A DNA stretch of 64,000 nt from Anthracocystis setariae. Its lineage: Eukaryota; Basidiomycota; Ustilaginomycetes; Ustilaginales; Ustilaginaceae. Location: NCBI GenBank assembly GCA_928724745.1, contig CAKMXJ010000037.1:1293850-1357849 (forward strand), given 5' to 3'. Made by a program: the position numbers and the translations under genes. The notes under the pieces were generated by a model that saw nothing but the letters and a program-made list of their open reading frames with translations, searched no databases and had not been told where the DNA came from. Below, one piece after another: positions 10,301 through 21,667 of the stretch (positions are counted from its first letter, which is position 1; each line of letters begins with the position of its first letter).

Positions 10301-11856
10301 CGCACGACAGCCAGCAAAAAATGTTGCACATGTGGACTCAACAGTTGCAGTGAGTCCTCCATCCAACATGCAATCGCAACCGTTGCTTGGGCCGCAACTT
10401 GTCTCTAAATCAGATAGTCAAAGTTGACCTGATGGTCTCGGCGTGCATACGCGTGGGAGCAATACACTTGTTGATCTTGCTACGATCCAGCCGCCATGTC
10501 TCAGGGCCCTCTTTTTTTTTCAGTCTTTTGTCTAATCTACCGAGACTGCGCTCTTGGCTTACCGCGTGCCAACGAAAGCGGAGTTGTGATCTGCCTTCCC
10601 CAAAGGGTCCAGGCTCCTCTTCCAGAGTGTGTACTGTACTGTAGTGTACATTCAGCAGCTGCGTCCGTCGTTGTCAAGAAAGGGTGCGATCGGGTCGGGC
10701 CACATCCTGACTTGCACACAACTGAGTTCCAACACGACGACGCAAGCCCCGACTGAATGCGTTTCACCTCTTACCTCGTAGTCTCAGTTCTATTCGTTGT
10801 CGAAGAATCATCCCCATGAGTCGGACAGAATGTGTCTCTCTCTTGCCCCGCTGCGCACGTGTGCTTGACACCAAAGCGGTATGGCTCGAGATCCGTCCAG
10901 ACGCCTGATGGTGAGCAAAACCAGCTTGGCTAGGAACTCGGCTAGATCGACGTAGGCATTGAGGTCTTCATGCATGCCTCCTTTGCATATCGGCTCGATC
11001 TACACGGAAGCCTAGCCACTAATCTCTGCTTGTCTTCCAAATCCCGTCCGTGCTGTCACATCCGAGTTGTGATTGTCGCGGTACTGTATATAATACAAGC
11101 TCGAGACAGGAGAAAATTGTCAAGCTCATGGCGTTTTCTTGGGTTGGACGCATCTTCGCTGCACGGCGTTTTGGTCCGCTGTTCGGTGGACCTTGCAACA
11201 TCTACCGCTCGCCCCAATTTTCGGTTGCCCCATCATCAGCGCCATCTACTGTATGGTCTCCTTTAATGGTAAGGAGCGCCGCAATCGAGAAGCACTTCAA
11301 GTATCATGGATACACTTTGCCTAGCCCCGTACTTCCTTGGTCCTTTTAAAGCTGACCTCTGCTGACGTCGGTGTCCGTGTCCATTTCTTTGATGCTGCCC
11401 ATGGCAGGACTGTCTCGGCTCAGTGAATTGCTGACTTACAACCAAAGGCCGGCTATGCTTGTAGAATTGATTTTTTGTGCCATATTTTGTTGCGGTATTT
11501 TTATAACAGGTTATGAGTTTCCTTTCTTTCTGCTAAAAAACAGAACAACTTGAGAGCTTGCATCAGGACGAAAAACGATACTGACACCCGCCAAGCTTTC
11601 CAAAACTGTACGATATAGAGCGGTGTCATGATCATGGCGGACGAGGTCATAGCCGAGACATCCATCGTGGGTTGAGTGGCTGATGGGAAGCGCCAGTCGT
11701 CGGTGAGATAATCTCGTACGAGAAACTCTTCCACCTCCACCGTCCCTTTTTCAGCTGTACTCAGGGTCCATGCGAAGAAACATCAAAACCTCTTTCTTCG
11801 CCCTTCCTACATCCCGACTCTCCCCATCGTGGTCACCCATCTCCACCTTCTCTAAA
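7303..11856. other. Long gene-poor region
   Basis: About 4.5 kb with no gene I can support. The first ~1 kb is probably leader/promoter of the receiver-domain gene: a 318-aa minus-strand frame there (7334-8290) is His/Ser/Thr/Pro-rich without a domain. From about 8560 to 11760 the sequence is less GC-rich than neighbouring genes and has only short unconvincing frames. It is dotted with TACTGTA/TACAGTA palindromes (about 8999, 9194, 9428, 10203, 10630, 11083, 11247). Promoter sequence of gatA lies at the right end. Confidence 0.5.
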
Positions 11857-13464
11857 ATGGCGCTGGTGGCTGGAGCGAGATCGATACGATGTCTGAGAGT
11901 CGGTCCCAGCAGTGCAGGCCTTCTTCGCACTTGTGCTGGCAACTGCTGCTCTTTTGCTCGTTCTCAGTCATTTGCAACAACCTGCATCACCCACAATCGA
12001 TTCAAGACCTTCCAGAATGGTCCTTACGACCCCTACAACGCCATCGTAGCGAATATACCACCATCTGAATCCGGCACTCCAACCGAACCAGGACCGCTCA
12101 ATGGCTGGAAAGCCGCTATCAAGGCCAACATCTGCGTTCAGGGTGCGCCATCCACCTGCTCATCTGCCATGCTTGAGAGGTACGAATCTTCGTTCGACGC
12201 TGCGGCCGTCTCGCATCTTCGCAACGCAGGTGCCGATATCAGATACATGACCAATTGCGATGAGTTCGGTATGGGCTCAAGCAACATCCATTCTTTTCAC
12301 GGCGCCGTGCGCAACCCTGCCTCGCCGATTGCGTCCAACGACGGCGGTACGTGGGATGTGCAAGTCGAGAGAGTAGCAGGAGGCAGCAGTGGTGGATCAG
12401 CCGCAGCAGTACGGGCGGGTCTGGTGAGATTTGCTCTGGGATCCGACACAGGAGGAAGTATACGTTTGCCGGCAGCATATTGTGGCGTGGTCGGGCTAAA
12501 GCCAAGTTACGGTGTGATCAGCAGATGGGGGCTCGTGTCGTATGCAGATAGTTTGGATACGATCGGAGTGCTGGCGAGGAACGTGGAGGATGCGGAAGGT
12601 GTGTTTGATGTATTGGCACAACACGACCAGAGGGATCCCACCAGTGCCAGTGAGGATGCTCGTACGGCAGCGGCAAAGGTGGTCGAGTCTGCGATTGCTT
12701 CCCTGCCGCCAAGTTCATCATCACAGCCGCTAAAAGGCCTCCGTGTCGGCATACCGAAAGAATACTTCCCCGTGGAACTCCATCAACGAGTGCTTCCACC
12801 GTTTCGACGGGCCGTTGCTTCCATCGAGCAACTCGGAGCCGAGGTCATCTCGATCAGCCTGCCTAGCACGCCTTCGGCGCTAAGCGCTTATTACATCATC
12901 TCGTCCGCTGAAGCCAGCAGCAATCTGGCGCGTTACGATGGCGTCGAGTATGGCTTGCATGAGCCTCCAGTCCCAGGTCACCATGCGTATGCTGCGACGC
13001 GCACAGCAGGGTTCGGTGACGAGGTGCGCAAACGCATCCTTCTCGGCACGTTTGCATTGACGGCAGATGCATTCGACAACTTTTTCCTGCAAGCTTCAAG
13101 GATCAGGGCAGACATCCAGCGCGACTTTGCTTCCGCCTTGCGACTCGCCCGCGATACCAGCGCAAGTGGTGCTGAAGCTGAGAAGATGGGATGCGGAGGT
13201 GTGGATGTCATCGTTCACCCTTCGGCTGTGGATACAGCGCCAACGCTGGCAGAGACGATCGAGGGGAGTCAAGGCGCGGATGAGTATGTGCAGGACATTC
13301 TCACTGTGCCGGCCAGTCTGGCGGGCTTGCCAGCGTTGGCAGTGCCAGCGGGTGTTGCAGAGGATGATGGATGGCCTGTCGGTGTCACGTTGGTGTCTCA
13401 GTGGGGTTGCGACAAGCTGCTTTTGCATGTGGCGAAAGTGTTGCAATCACGTCTAGCGCCTTGA
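11857..13464 (+). CDS. gatA: Mitochondrial glutamyl-tRNA(Gln) amidotransferase subunit A
   Basis: The A subunit of GatCAB (yeast Her2) supplies ammonia from glutamine to convert Glu-tRNA(Gln) to Gln-tRNA(Gln) in mitochondria. The amidase-signature core is complete: the catalytic Lys in [11 protein letters not shown], the Ser/cis-Ser region [13 protein letters not shown], and [22 protein letters not shown]. The chosen ATG gives 535 aa beginning [16 protein letters not shown], an Arg-containing presequence suited to mitochondrial import. The open frame extends 29 codons upstream to another ATG at 11770, which is less likely. It converges with the FMN oxidase gene, the stops being fewer than 100 bases apart. 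A generic amidase is the main alternative, but the motif context fits GatA. Confidence 0.9.
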   Translation: MALVAGARSIRCLRVGPSSAGLLRTCAGNCCSFARSQSFATTCITHNRFKTFQNGPYDPYNAIVANIPPSESGTPTEPGPLNGWKAAIKANICVQGAPSTCSSAMLERYESSFDAAAVSHLRNAGADIRYMTNCDEFGMGSSNIHSFHGAVRNPASPIASNDGGTWDVQVERVAGGSSGGSAAAVRAGLVRFALGSDTGGSIRLPAAYCGVVGLKPSYGVISRWGLVSYADSLDTIGVLARNVEDAEGVFDVLAQHDQRDPTSASEDARTAAAKVVESAIASLPPSSSSQPLKGLRVGIPKEYFPVELHQRVLPPFRRAVASIEQLGAEVISISLPSTPSALSAYYIISSAEASSNLARYDGVEYGLHEPPVPGHHAYAATRTAGFGDEVRKRILLGTFALTADAFDNFFLQASRIRADIQRDFASALRLARDTSASGAEAEKMGCGGVDVIVHPSAVDTAPTLAETIEGSQGADEYVQDILTVPASLAGLPALAVPAGVAEDDGWPVGVTLVSQWGCDKLLLHVAKVLQSRLAP

Positions 13465-13552
13465 TCCCGTTCACACTCCTTAGGATCTTGGTGAGGAACG
13501 CAAGTTCGATGTTCTAACGAGGTTACATGGCATCGACTCATTGGCCGCATGA

Positions 13553-14987
13553 TCAGATGCGACTGTCAGCGCGAACGAGCGCATGTCTGGTGAGCTCCTT
13601 TGCCGATTGATACCCAGCCAATCCGGCGTTAAGCTCAAAGTCAGCCAGCAGGGTCTTGAGTACGGCACTAACGCCGTCTTGACCGTTTACGGCTAGGCCC
13701 CAGCACCAAGGTCTGCCGATCGCCACGGCGTCTGCACCGAGGCAGAGGGCTTTCATGATGTCGGCGCCGCAACGGATGCCGGAATCGAAGATGATGGTTT
13801 TCTTTTCGTCGTCCTGTCTGCGCGGGAGGGAGTTGATGTAGTCGGCGATGGCAGGGAGTTGGTTGAGCGAGGGGACTGCACCGTCGACCTGGCGTCCACC
13901 GTGATTGGAGACCCAGACGCCGTCCATGCCGGCTTCGACGGCGCGTGCTGCATCCGAGACCGTCTGGATGCCCTTTAGTACGATAGGGTCGGAGCCCCAC
14001 AGTTTGCGGAGCAAGGTGAGGTCGCTCCAGGTGCGTGAGACGCCGGGGGAGAGTTGGGAGATGGCAGAGACCGAAGCGGATGTAATCTCGTCTTTGGTGA
14101 CGTCGGAACGACGAGGGTCCTTGCCATCGCAGTACTTGCGGATGAAGACCGGGTCGGAGAAGACGTTGGCGACGCCTTCTCCAGTCAGGAAAGGGTTGTA
14201 GGTGGTATCGAGATCACGAGGACGCCAGCCGAGATTCCAGGTATCAAGGGTGACGACGAGAACGCGATAGCCGGCCTTCTTGGCTCGGGTTAGCAGGCTC
14301 TCGGTTAGTTCGTCGTCTTGTGGCCAGTAGAGTTGGAACCACGCATCGACTCCGCCATCGTCTTGCGACGAGGCCTTGGTGGTGAAGCCGGCATACTCAT
14401 GGACCGTCTCCATCGGTCGACTGGTGGCAGAGGAAAGAGTGAAGGGAATCTCGAGTTCGGCTGCAGCTTTGGCGGTAGCACAATCGGCATCCTCGGGATG
14501 CAGCTGTGCCTGGACGCCAATGGGAGCGATGACAATCGGGGAGGAATACGTTCGACCAAAGAGGCGGGTGCTCCCGTCGAACTCGGCGAGCGAGACGTCC
14601 CGTAGCATGGAGGGGACTGGAGCGTACATGAAGAGGTACAGATTTGAGGTCAGTTCAAGCACTTCCTCAAGAGAGGGGTTCGAGGCTGGAAGGAGCTTAC
14701 CGATTTGCCATCGTTTAAAGGCATCGAGGTTGGCGTGGGCGGTGGATTCGGTCGAGGCGCTACCAGCGACATAGGCATACGCTTCAGCTGGGATTTTGGC
14801 TTTAGCTTGTTGCTCGAGCAACTTGAAGTCGGTGGTCTGAGGCTTGGCGCCACTGAGGCCGCCCACGTAGATCTCCCTCAGGTAGCCGGACTGTTACGAC
14901 ATTTAATACGAACGTGGTCAGCTTGGGAATTCCATCGTTGCTTGCTATTGAATGAGTGTGGTGTGAGCATACTTTTGAATTAGACAT
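13553..14987 (-). CDS. FMN-dependent 2-hydroxy-acid dehydrogenase/oxidase (lactate 2-monooxygenase-like), 2 exons
   Basis: A TIM-barrel flavoenzyme of the L-lactate oxidase/monooxygenase, glycolate oxidase and cytochrome b2 family, here without a cytochrome b5 domain. Exon 1 (14973-14987) encodes MSNSK. An 82-base intron (GTATGC...CAG, 14891-14972) leads to exon 2 (13553-14890), starting SGYLREIYVGGLSG. Together they give 450 aa. Key segments are APIGVQAQLHPEDA (FMN pocket), ILVVTLDTWNLGWRPRDL, the Lys in PIVLKGI, the catalytic-His segment VSNHGGRQVDG, and the phosphate-binding IIFDSGIRCGADIMKAL and GADAVAIGRPW. No ATG occurs in exon 2 before these motifs, which supports the spliced start. 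Its exact substrate (lactate or another 2-hydroxy acid) is not determined. Confidence 0.9.
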
Positions 14988-15352
14988 GGCGAGAGCTATG
15001 GCGGTGTTGAGCGCTTGAAAGATGTGAGTGGGTGACTTTGAGGGAAGGAGGAGGAACCATCTGACAGGCTTGTACGTCGTGTGCCAAGTCTTCCCCGCAA
15101 TTTGTGGCGCTCGGACCGGTAATTGGTACGAACTTGATTGCCGATAAAAGCAAAACGTAGGCGTTGTTAGAGGTTGCTTTGCGAACACGTCAAGTTTCAG
15201 GATTTCACAGCACCACCTATCCTGATCACAACCGGCATGCTTGGATGGGGTCGAGTAGGAGGGTATATTAGCGGTACAAGCATGCGAATCCATTCAAGTT
15301 ACAAGCCGGGAGAGCAAAGACAAGGCTTAGAACTACTGCAACCAAGTTGGAA
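14988..15352. other. Intergenic, nothing recognised
   Basis: Upstream region of the FMN oxidase gene and downstream side of the next minus-strand gene. I see no RNA gene, repeat or convincing frame. Confidence 0.5.
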
Positions 15353-16246
15353 TCAGGGTTGGAACGCTCCAGGGTATCTTCTCTGATCATGCTCGAGCTT
15401 CCTTTGGTTGCGCTCAAGCTTCCTCTCGATCTTGGCCATTCGCTTAGCGTGCTTGCGTTCGGCCTTGGCCTGTCCGCGAAGCTGGCATGGACTTGGAGCT
15501 GCGCACATTGGCGTTGAGCCGCAGGATGAGATTGTCGCAGTGGGGGCATACCTGATCTGATCCCGTTCGAGCCGTGATTCAGTACGTTGGATCTTTCGCT
15601 CAACCTTGGCGCATCTTTTGGCATGCTTTCGTTCGACCTGCCTTTGCTTGTTTAGCTGCTTTGTAGTTTGAGCCACGTACGTGAGCACTGAGCCGCACGA
15701 GCTCTGAGTCTGGGAACCATTGGGGCGAGCGTTCGAGTTTGTGGCCGATGCTCCGGCGGTAAGAAGGTCCTCGATCCCGTGAGCGATGGTAGAACGTAGA
15801 CCTCCACCAGAGCCTCGGTCTCTCGAACAAGACTGTTTGTACATAGACGATCCTTTGTAGGAAGTCAGAGCCGCTTCTGAAAACTCTTTAATGAGAGCAG
15901 CGATCCCGGAGGTGATGATGCCGAGGCCTCGAGGGGAAGAGGATGAGCTGGAGCCAGGAATGCGCAGAGAGTCGATTTGAGAGCATTTTCTAGATCCGTC
16001 TCGACGGTCGTATTTGATGGTGAAGTTGCTGAGATCTCGCCCACAACTGGGCTGTTCTCTGCGCGAAAGTTCCCTGCATTGAGTGGTATCGGGGACGTTG
16101 GGGAACAACGTAGAGGTATGCGCCACGCTGGACGAAGGGATGCGAGACGTTTCCGCGACAGCCGAGTCGTAGCTGGGCGGAGGGACCTCGACTGAGACGG
16201 CATCGACGTCCAGAGATGAAAGGTTTCTGTGACACACTTCAGCCAT
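15353..16246 (-). CDS. Unknown basic protein with a duplicated C-terminal Lys/Arg-rich helix
   Basis: 297 aa, family not recognised. The N-terminal half is Ser-rich and carries a PPSY motif (PPxY type, a possible WW-domain ligand) near residue 25. The C-terminal third holds two related blocks. One runs VERKHAKRCAKVERK...RLERDQIRY, and the second AERKHAKRMAKIERK...KLEHDQRRY. They are separated by similar Cys/Ser/Pro linkers (SSCGS...YVAQ and SSCGS...MCAAP). Each block should form a strongly charged helix. The start is an ATG with a TATA-like TATATATA about 120 bases upstream. No signal peptide or membrane segment is visible. Probably a smut-lineage protein. Confidence 0.6.
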   Translation of the reverse strand: MAEVCHRNLSSLDVDAVSVEVPPPSYDSAVAETSRIPSSSVAHTSTLFPNVPDTTQCRELSRREQPSCGRDLSNFTIKYDRRDGSRKCSQIDSLRIPGSSSSSSPRGLGIITSGIAALIKEFSEAALTSYKGSSMYKQSCSRDRGSGGGLRSTIAHGIEDLLTAGASATNSNARPNGSQTQSSCGSVLTYVAQTTKQLNKQRQVERKHAKRCAKVERKIQRTESRLERDQIRYAPTATISSCGSTPMCAAPSPCQLRGQAKAERKHAKRMAKIERKLERNQRKLEHDQRRYPGAFQP

Positions 16247-16817
16247 GATGCTTATAGGGTCGAGGTACGGTACAGAGGAGTTGAGAGAGATGTAGAGGTG
16301 TGGAGGAAGCTGCTCTTGCTAAGTTGAGTTGAGGGAGGCCCTATGAATTGCTGACCATCATCAGCGCTATATATATCCAAATGCTTCCCCGCATGAGGGA
16401 ATCGTATCTTGCGGTTTGTTAAAGCCATCTGTCAAAAATGGGCTGTGCAGTGTACCAAGGTGTTGGCGAGTGCAGTCCGCATAAGAATACGGTAGCCGAC
16501 ACGAATAGGCCCCCGAACTCGGCGCCGACGACGGCACTCGCAGAACACAGGCAAAAGTGCCGTCACAAATTGCTTCTCCGCTGTTTTCGCCTTTTTGACA
16601 GCTCTCAATAATAATCCCGGCGCTAACATCGGCACGTTCACTTCACCTCAGCTGCAATTCGTTCACACAGTCGTTCAGAGCCACACGCCGTTGTCATCCT
16701 GAGAACTTTGCAACCCGTACTTTGGAACTCGCACTTCGGAATTCGACTCGCTTCGGTCTCGACATCGGGTAGACACAGCTTGACAAAAGTGCTGTCCTGG
16801 CCACATCCCGTAACCAA
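16247..16817. other. Intergenic with TATA-like element for the upstream-facing gene
   Basis: GGATATATATAG on the minus strand near 16367-16378 lies about 120 bases before the ATG at 16246 and is a plausible TATA box. The rest, up to the alpha-galactosidase stop, shows nothing recognisable. Confidence 0.4.
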
Positions 16818-18539
16818 CTAAGCTTCGTATCCAACGCGGCTCAAGTCAGGAGCATACGAGTTGGCGTTCGAAATGGTGATCGAGTTGCTTTCACCTGCGT
16901 TGAAGCCCGTCAATCTCACCTTGTAATCCTTGATCAGGTCTTGGCTCCAGTCGTAGCCAGACAGAGGGAAGCTTACGGTTTGAGCCGCTCCACCGTTGAC
17001 CGAGATCTGCGCAGTGCGGTCGTTGGTCGCACCCACGAACGAGAAACCAACTTCCGCGTTGATGTAGTCAAAGTACAGCACAGCTTCGCTCGTGGCGGGC
17101 TTGATGCCGTTGATAGTAAGTGTGTTGCCAGAACCACCACCAACGTAGCCTACCTTGGTACCGTCCGTGCAGCCGCTGCATGCCGCCTTGGTTGCTGCCC
17201 CAGCAAGCACCCCAGAGTCGGCCTCGATGTACGTGATGCTGGGAGCAGCAGCGTTCGACTTTTCAATGTTGCTCAGCCGAAGAGCGACAGAGCCATGTCC
17301 ATTGACTTGCTTGCTGAACGATCCGCTAACGCCAGTCTGCGTGGTGCCAGCCCAGAGATCAGTCACATCGGCAGAAGCCACACCGAGTTCAGCAAAGTCG
17401 ATCGTGATGGTCCTTTGCGTGTTGGTCCAGTCGAGTGCAAAGACGGCCATGTCACCATTGGACAGTGCGCCAGCGTGAAGGTCAAAATCGTTCGTCCTTC
17501 TCTCAATCAGCTTGACTGGCTGACCAAGCGCGTCTTGGTTGATGGCGATGAGGCCTTTGTTGAGGAGGATAGTCTTGGCATCAGAAGAGATTGTGGAAAG
17601 ATCGGTCGAGATGACCAGTGGACTTTTCACCATGGCCCAGAAAGCAAAGTGCGAAGCTTGCTCGTCAATCGTCATGCCATTGTTGCCTACCTCGAGCAAG
17701 TCTCCGTCGGCAAAATGGCCAGGTCCGCTACGACCATTCAAAGAGATCTGGATAGCCTGGTTCAGGATCCTCTCCACATTGATCCACCCTTCGGCGATGT
17801 CATCCGACAAACGGAATGAAGTGCTCACTCCCTCGGTCCACTGAGCAGGCCCAACGACGGAGCCATCTGGCTGATCTTGAGCAACTCCCCACTGGCATGT
17901 CAGCATCTTGTTGATACCGACATTCTTGAGCGCCGTGCTCATTGCCCCGAAACGCGAGGGGAAGTCGGTTCGGGCGTTCTTAGGCGCATTGTCACCAGCA
18001 CTCGTTCCGCTAGCATAGCAATTGTCATACTTCAAGTACGAAACGTTGAAGCTCTTGAACAGCGCTGCGTCCTGCGATTCATGGCCCAGACTGCCCAAAC
18101 GTGGGCTTGGTACTTGAGGGTCGCACGCAAGATAGCCACCGTCCGAGTAAAGTCCGAACTCGAGTCCTTTCGAGGTGGCGTACTCTCCCAGGCTTTTCAT
18201 ACCAGATGGGAATTTGCCGGTGTCCGTCATCAGGTTTCCATCAGAGTCACGAGTGGAGCTTTTGGCAACCCAGCCACAGTCGACCTGGAAGAAGGAATAG
18301 CCTGCATCGATGTACCCTTGCGAGGCCATGATGTCCATGGTTTGGTGCGCTAGCGCCTCCGTGGGCGAGCAAGAGAATGGATTGTATGTGTTGAAGCCCA
18401 TGCCCGGGGTGGGCAGAGCATCGGTGCTCTGTCTAGCATAGAAATGAGAGGCTGGTAGGGCGATGGCATTAGCAGCAGAAGCTGCAGCAAGGATGGCTCC
18501 CACAGCTTTGGTGCTAAATCCAGCGTTCTTGGGCTGCAT
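16818..18539 (-). CDS. Secreted alpha-galactosidase, GH27, with C-terminal carbohydrate-binding module
   Basis: 573 aa. It starts with a charged then hydrophobic signal sequence (GAILAAASAANAIALPAS). The GH27 barrel follows, with TPGMGFNTYNPFSC, GYSFFQVDCGW, the nucleophile Asp in YLKYDNCY (about residue 173) and the acid/base Asp in FRLSDDIAEGW (about 245), then a beta-sandwich domain. The last ~130 residues (ITYIEADSGVLAGAA... to GYEA) look like a CBM35-type beta-sandwich. It should release terminal alpha-1,6-galactose from raffinose-family sugars or galactomannan outside the cell. It is a single-exon gene with a TATA-like sequence about 95 bases upstream. It is oriented away from the gene-poor stretch that follows. 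Confidence 0.95.
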   Translation of the reverse strand: MQPKNAGFSTKAVGAILAAASAANAIALPASHFYARQSTDALPTPGMGFNTYNPFSCSPTEALAHQTMDIMASQGYIDAGYSFFQVDCGWVAKSSTRDSDGNLMTDTGKFPSGMKSLGEYATSKGLEFGLYSDGGYLACDPQVPSPRLGSLGHESQDAALFKSFNVSYLKYDNCYASGTSAGDNAPKNARTDFPSRFGAMSTALKNVGINKMLTCQWGVAQDQPDGSVVGPAQWTEGVSTSFRLSDDIAEGWINVERILNQAIQISLNGRSGPGHFADGDLLEVGNNGMTIDEQASHFAFWAMVKSPLVISTDLSTISSDAKTILLNKGLIAINQDALGQPVKLIERRTNDFDLHAGALSNGDMAVFALDWTNTQRTITIDFAELGVASADVTDLWAGTTQTGVSGSFSKQVNGHGSVALRLSNIEKSNAAAPSITYIEADSGVLAGAATKAACSGCTDGTKVGYVGGGSGNTLTINGIKPATSEAVLYFDYINAEVGFSFVGATNDRTAQISVNGGAAQTVSFPLSGYDWSQDLIKDYKVRLTGFNAGESNSITISNANSYAPDLSRVGYEA

Positions 18540-18627
18540 TCTTGGATACTCAAGAGGTCAGAGCGAGTCTGTGAAGATGTTGCGTTGGTGCTTTGAGCAG
18601 ATATATCCGGAACGAGAGCGACCTCTC

Positions 18628-18645
18628 CAGCTATATCTATACTTG
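18628..18645 (-). promoter_or_regulatory. TATA-like element of the alpha-galactosidase gene
   Basis: Read on the minus strand the segment is AAGTATAGATATAG, about 95 bases before the ATG at 18539. Position and composition fit a core promoter; no mapped transcript supports it. Confidence 0.35.
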
Positions 18646-19784
18646 TTGACGAGGAGGGACCCACGAAAAGAATTCGCGACCCTCCCCGCATTTTCCCAAC
18701 ACGGAGGGACTAAGTCCTCAGTTCAAACGGCGTTGCAAGTACCACGGTGACGATGGTCTGCTAGCGCTGCTACTGCACGCATCGGCCACCGCAAAGTGTT
18801 TCCAACAGTGGTAACGGCACGATGCGTTGCGACGGAGAAGGAGGAGGTGGTGGTGGTGCAAAGGACCAAAAATGCGGGGAACTCCAGATTCGAAGCGAGA
18901 CCTCCCTGTTCAACTTAGCTCTCGGCAATGCACATGACGAGATTTCCGACGCTAACGCACTCAACGAGGCAAGTGTTGCAACATTGTGCATTAGCAGAGG
19001 ATCATACAGTACTGCATTTGTGGCAAGAATACTTTCGTCATGCAGTCAGTCTGATGCAACACAGAAAGGCGCTCTTTTCATGTGTTGGCTAGGTGTGGTT
19101 CAGTTTACCACGTACAGTACAGTCACGAATGCTCCCATACGACATGCGCGAGGTAGAGTGCGGTACGGGAGAGTCTGGGAAATCGCTGGAAAGTATGCAG
19201 CACCAGGCATTCGCGGACTCGGACAACACAAGAGGACAATGTGCGGTCGGACAGCTCTCAAGCAAGCTGTTCAGGCCAAAGCTCGGTCTTTGCCGGCAAT
19301 GTCCCTTGAACGAAAAGGATCCGGTCGGTGCTCGTCGGCAGAGGCACGTTCTTTGAGCTCCATCATGAGTGCATAGAGAAGCTCGCCGCGATCGGATGAC
19401 CGTCCAAAACCTTGACTGAAGAGACCAACCTGCGGAGGAACCATTCCCGAAGTCATGTTTGCGGGGGCAAAGCTCGACCCTTCTTGTCCAGCTGTCCGAG
19501 CGTCGCTGCATGGTTCGACCGATTGGACCGAAGAGCGATGTTTGTGCTGGGTTGTCGGGTTCGGCCTAAGATTTCCGGACGCCACGGCACGGCCATCGTC
19601 CATGTGACATGGCATGCCGATCATGGCGTTGCTCAGCGTCAAAGCGTCTCAACGACGACGTACTCCACTGCGCTCCCGACAGCTCGCGAAGTGAAAGACG
19701 AGTATCGACCATCCACACAACGAAAGGCCGAAAGTGCAAAGCGAGGTGAAATGGGGGTCCTATGAACAAAACAGAACGCCGATA
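18646..19784. other. Intergenic, no supported gene
   Basis: Several overlapping open frames on both strands (for example 18822-19376 plus, 19271-19642 minus) have no family features and contradict one another. The upstream half belongs to the alpha-galactosidase promoter; the rest is the 3' side of the next gene. Confidence 0.4.
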
Positions 19785-20994
19785 TCAACGCCAGACGGCA
19801 ACAAAGCGGAATTCGACACTCTTTCTCGGCGGTGCATTGGGAGGTGGAGTTGGATAGGCGCCCTTGAGTCGTGTAACTGCACAGTGGGCTCCATAGAGAG
19901 CTTCAGCGGTGGCGTAAGGTGTTTGCTGCTGCTGCTGCTGCTGTTGGAGAGAAAGTGAATCGTAACACTTGAAGACGAGGATCTCGTCGTTGGTCTGGTG
20001 CGGGATAAAGTGCCACTGTTGTCGCGCTATGCGCATAACATCAAAGGTCAAGTGAGGTCTTGGTCAGCTTGGACTAAAAACAAGAGTAAAACGATTCGAA
20101 CCCACCATCATCGTGAAGGTCGTAGCCACAGCCGAAAGGATTCGCATGTCTCGAGATCGAGGCTTTGTTTATTGACCTGAAATCGGCCACGGCGAGTGGG
20201 TTTTCATACACGGTGCCACCGATCGGCCTCCAGATGTTGACAATCATCGTCCTCGAAAAGTGCTTGGCAAGCTCCATGTCCATGGCCTCGGATGGATCCA
20301 TCATCGTAGATTGCGGTAGAAGTGACGATGTGCCGGCGATAGCCATGGAGCATACCTTTGCGCCGTAAGTTGGGTCCTGATCGATGTGGGCGAAGAGAGC
20401 GGGGGGCTCCATGGGATTGTCAAAGCGCGACTCGATGCCTTGTGGACGACGTTGACGTTGAAAGTCATCGGCAAGGCTAGCGGACACTTTGGCGGCGGAA
20501 TCACGCTGGGTTGTGTTCCAAACTATGACATGATCCGCACCTGTAATGTCCTTCAACAGCCTGGTCGAGTGTGGCGAACAGGGGACAAGATTAGCAGTGA
20601 GTTGAGCAGCCACACTGAAACACAGATAGGACAGCGATGCAGCTTACCGTTGATTCTCCTCTACGAAAGCCGAATAGTCTTGCTGGGTATTTATGCCTCG
20701 CTTCTGCATGACGATGCTGCAATGTGGAAACACAGCGAAACCTCGGTGCGCAAGCTTGGACCGAGCTTGTTGGAGCTGTTGTTCATCTGAGAGAGCACAG
20801 AGGTGTGCGAGTTCTGGACGCAATGATTGGAGCTGCTTCCAGACAGGGCGTTTTGGACGCTCTCGATGCGGCGTCTGAAGCTTTAGATATGTTTTGGGAT
20901 CATGGTCGAGCTCTTCATCTGCGTAAGTGAAGAAGAGCTCTCCCCATATGTTGTCTCGGTCATCACTGTACGCAGCAGGTGGATTCATCGTCAT
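19785..20994 (-). CDS. CmcJ/AsaB-type (GA4-desaturase-like) oxygenase, 3 exons
   Basis: A member of the fungal hydroxylase/desaturase family related to bacterial CmcJ and fungal AsaB, often found in secondary-metabolite pathways. Exons by hand: 20648-20994, 20106-20560, 19785-20026. Intron 1 (87 bases, GTAAGC...CAG) has a CTAAT branch motif. Intron 2 (79 bases, GTGGGT...TAG) has CTGAC. The joined frame is 347 aa. Family landmarks appear in order: LLKDITGADHVIVWN, the iron-binding-type AHIDQDPTYGAKV, MIVNIWRPIGGTVYENPLAVADFRS, and QQWHFIPHQTNDEILVFKCYDS, then PRKSVEFRFVAVW. Exon 3 contains an unusual run of eight Gln encoded by CAG repeats. The ATG MTMNPPAAYS is the first in frame. Its substrate is unknown. 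Confidence 0.8.
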
Positions 20995-21667
20995 GTCGAG
21001 TCGAGCAGGATACGATAGCAGGTGCAACCGAGAGAGCGAGGGAGTGGAAATGATACCAGGTCGAGCTTATCGCGCGGAGCTGTCAAGTAGGAACTATGGT
21101 TGGACCGATAGCTGCAGGTGGCCACGTTGACCGGTCAACTGTTTTATTGCCGAGAAAATACCCTCAATTAGGGCAGTTCGTGGTCACAAGACTGCAAAGC
21201 CGAAATGGTTCCTCACGTATCAAAGCTGCGAGTCCCACGTCGACCATCTTGTCGCTCAGACTATTGCAGGCTAAGGTCGTCATCAGACGCAGCAATAGGG
21301 AGGTTTCGGTACGCCTTCGTATGGGTGGATTTGACCTCGCTTATGCACGATTTCAAATCCCGTGCATGATCGTGAGCTAACCGAGTTACCCTAGAGCGTT
21401 GTATGGGACGTTAGCTCTTACCAAGATGCCCCAGACGACGCCTCGAGGGTGGTTAAGGGTCTATGTGTCGGATCCGAGCAATGAAGGCTGTTTTTGTTCA
21501 ATGAGAGTCCAAAAAGTGTGTGTTCTGTCGCCATCGGCCTGAGTACGGATATGGTGTGAGTACTACCACCATATCTTCTGCATCATTCAATCACCGTAAC
21601 CTTCTTTAGACCTTCTCCGCAGCTTCCCGAGCCCGAGCGGAGCAAATACGCAAGCTTCTGCACGATC

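Noticed and set aside
18822..19376. 184-aa plus-strand frame
   Set aside because: Overlaps several equally long minus-strand frames and has no domain; poly-Gly from a GGT repeat.
20615..20647. 33-base intron in the CmcJ-like gene
   Set aside because: Too short and would keep a poorly matching segment; the 87-base alternative has a branch-point motif and restores the family sequence.
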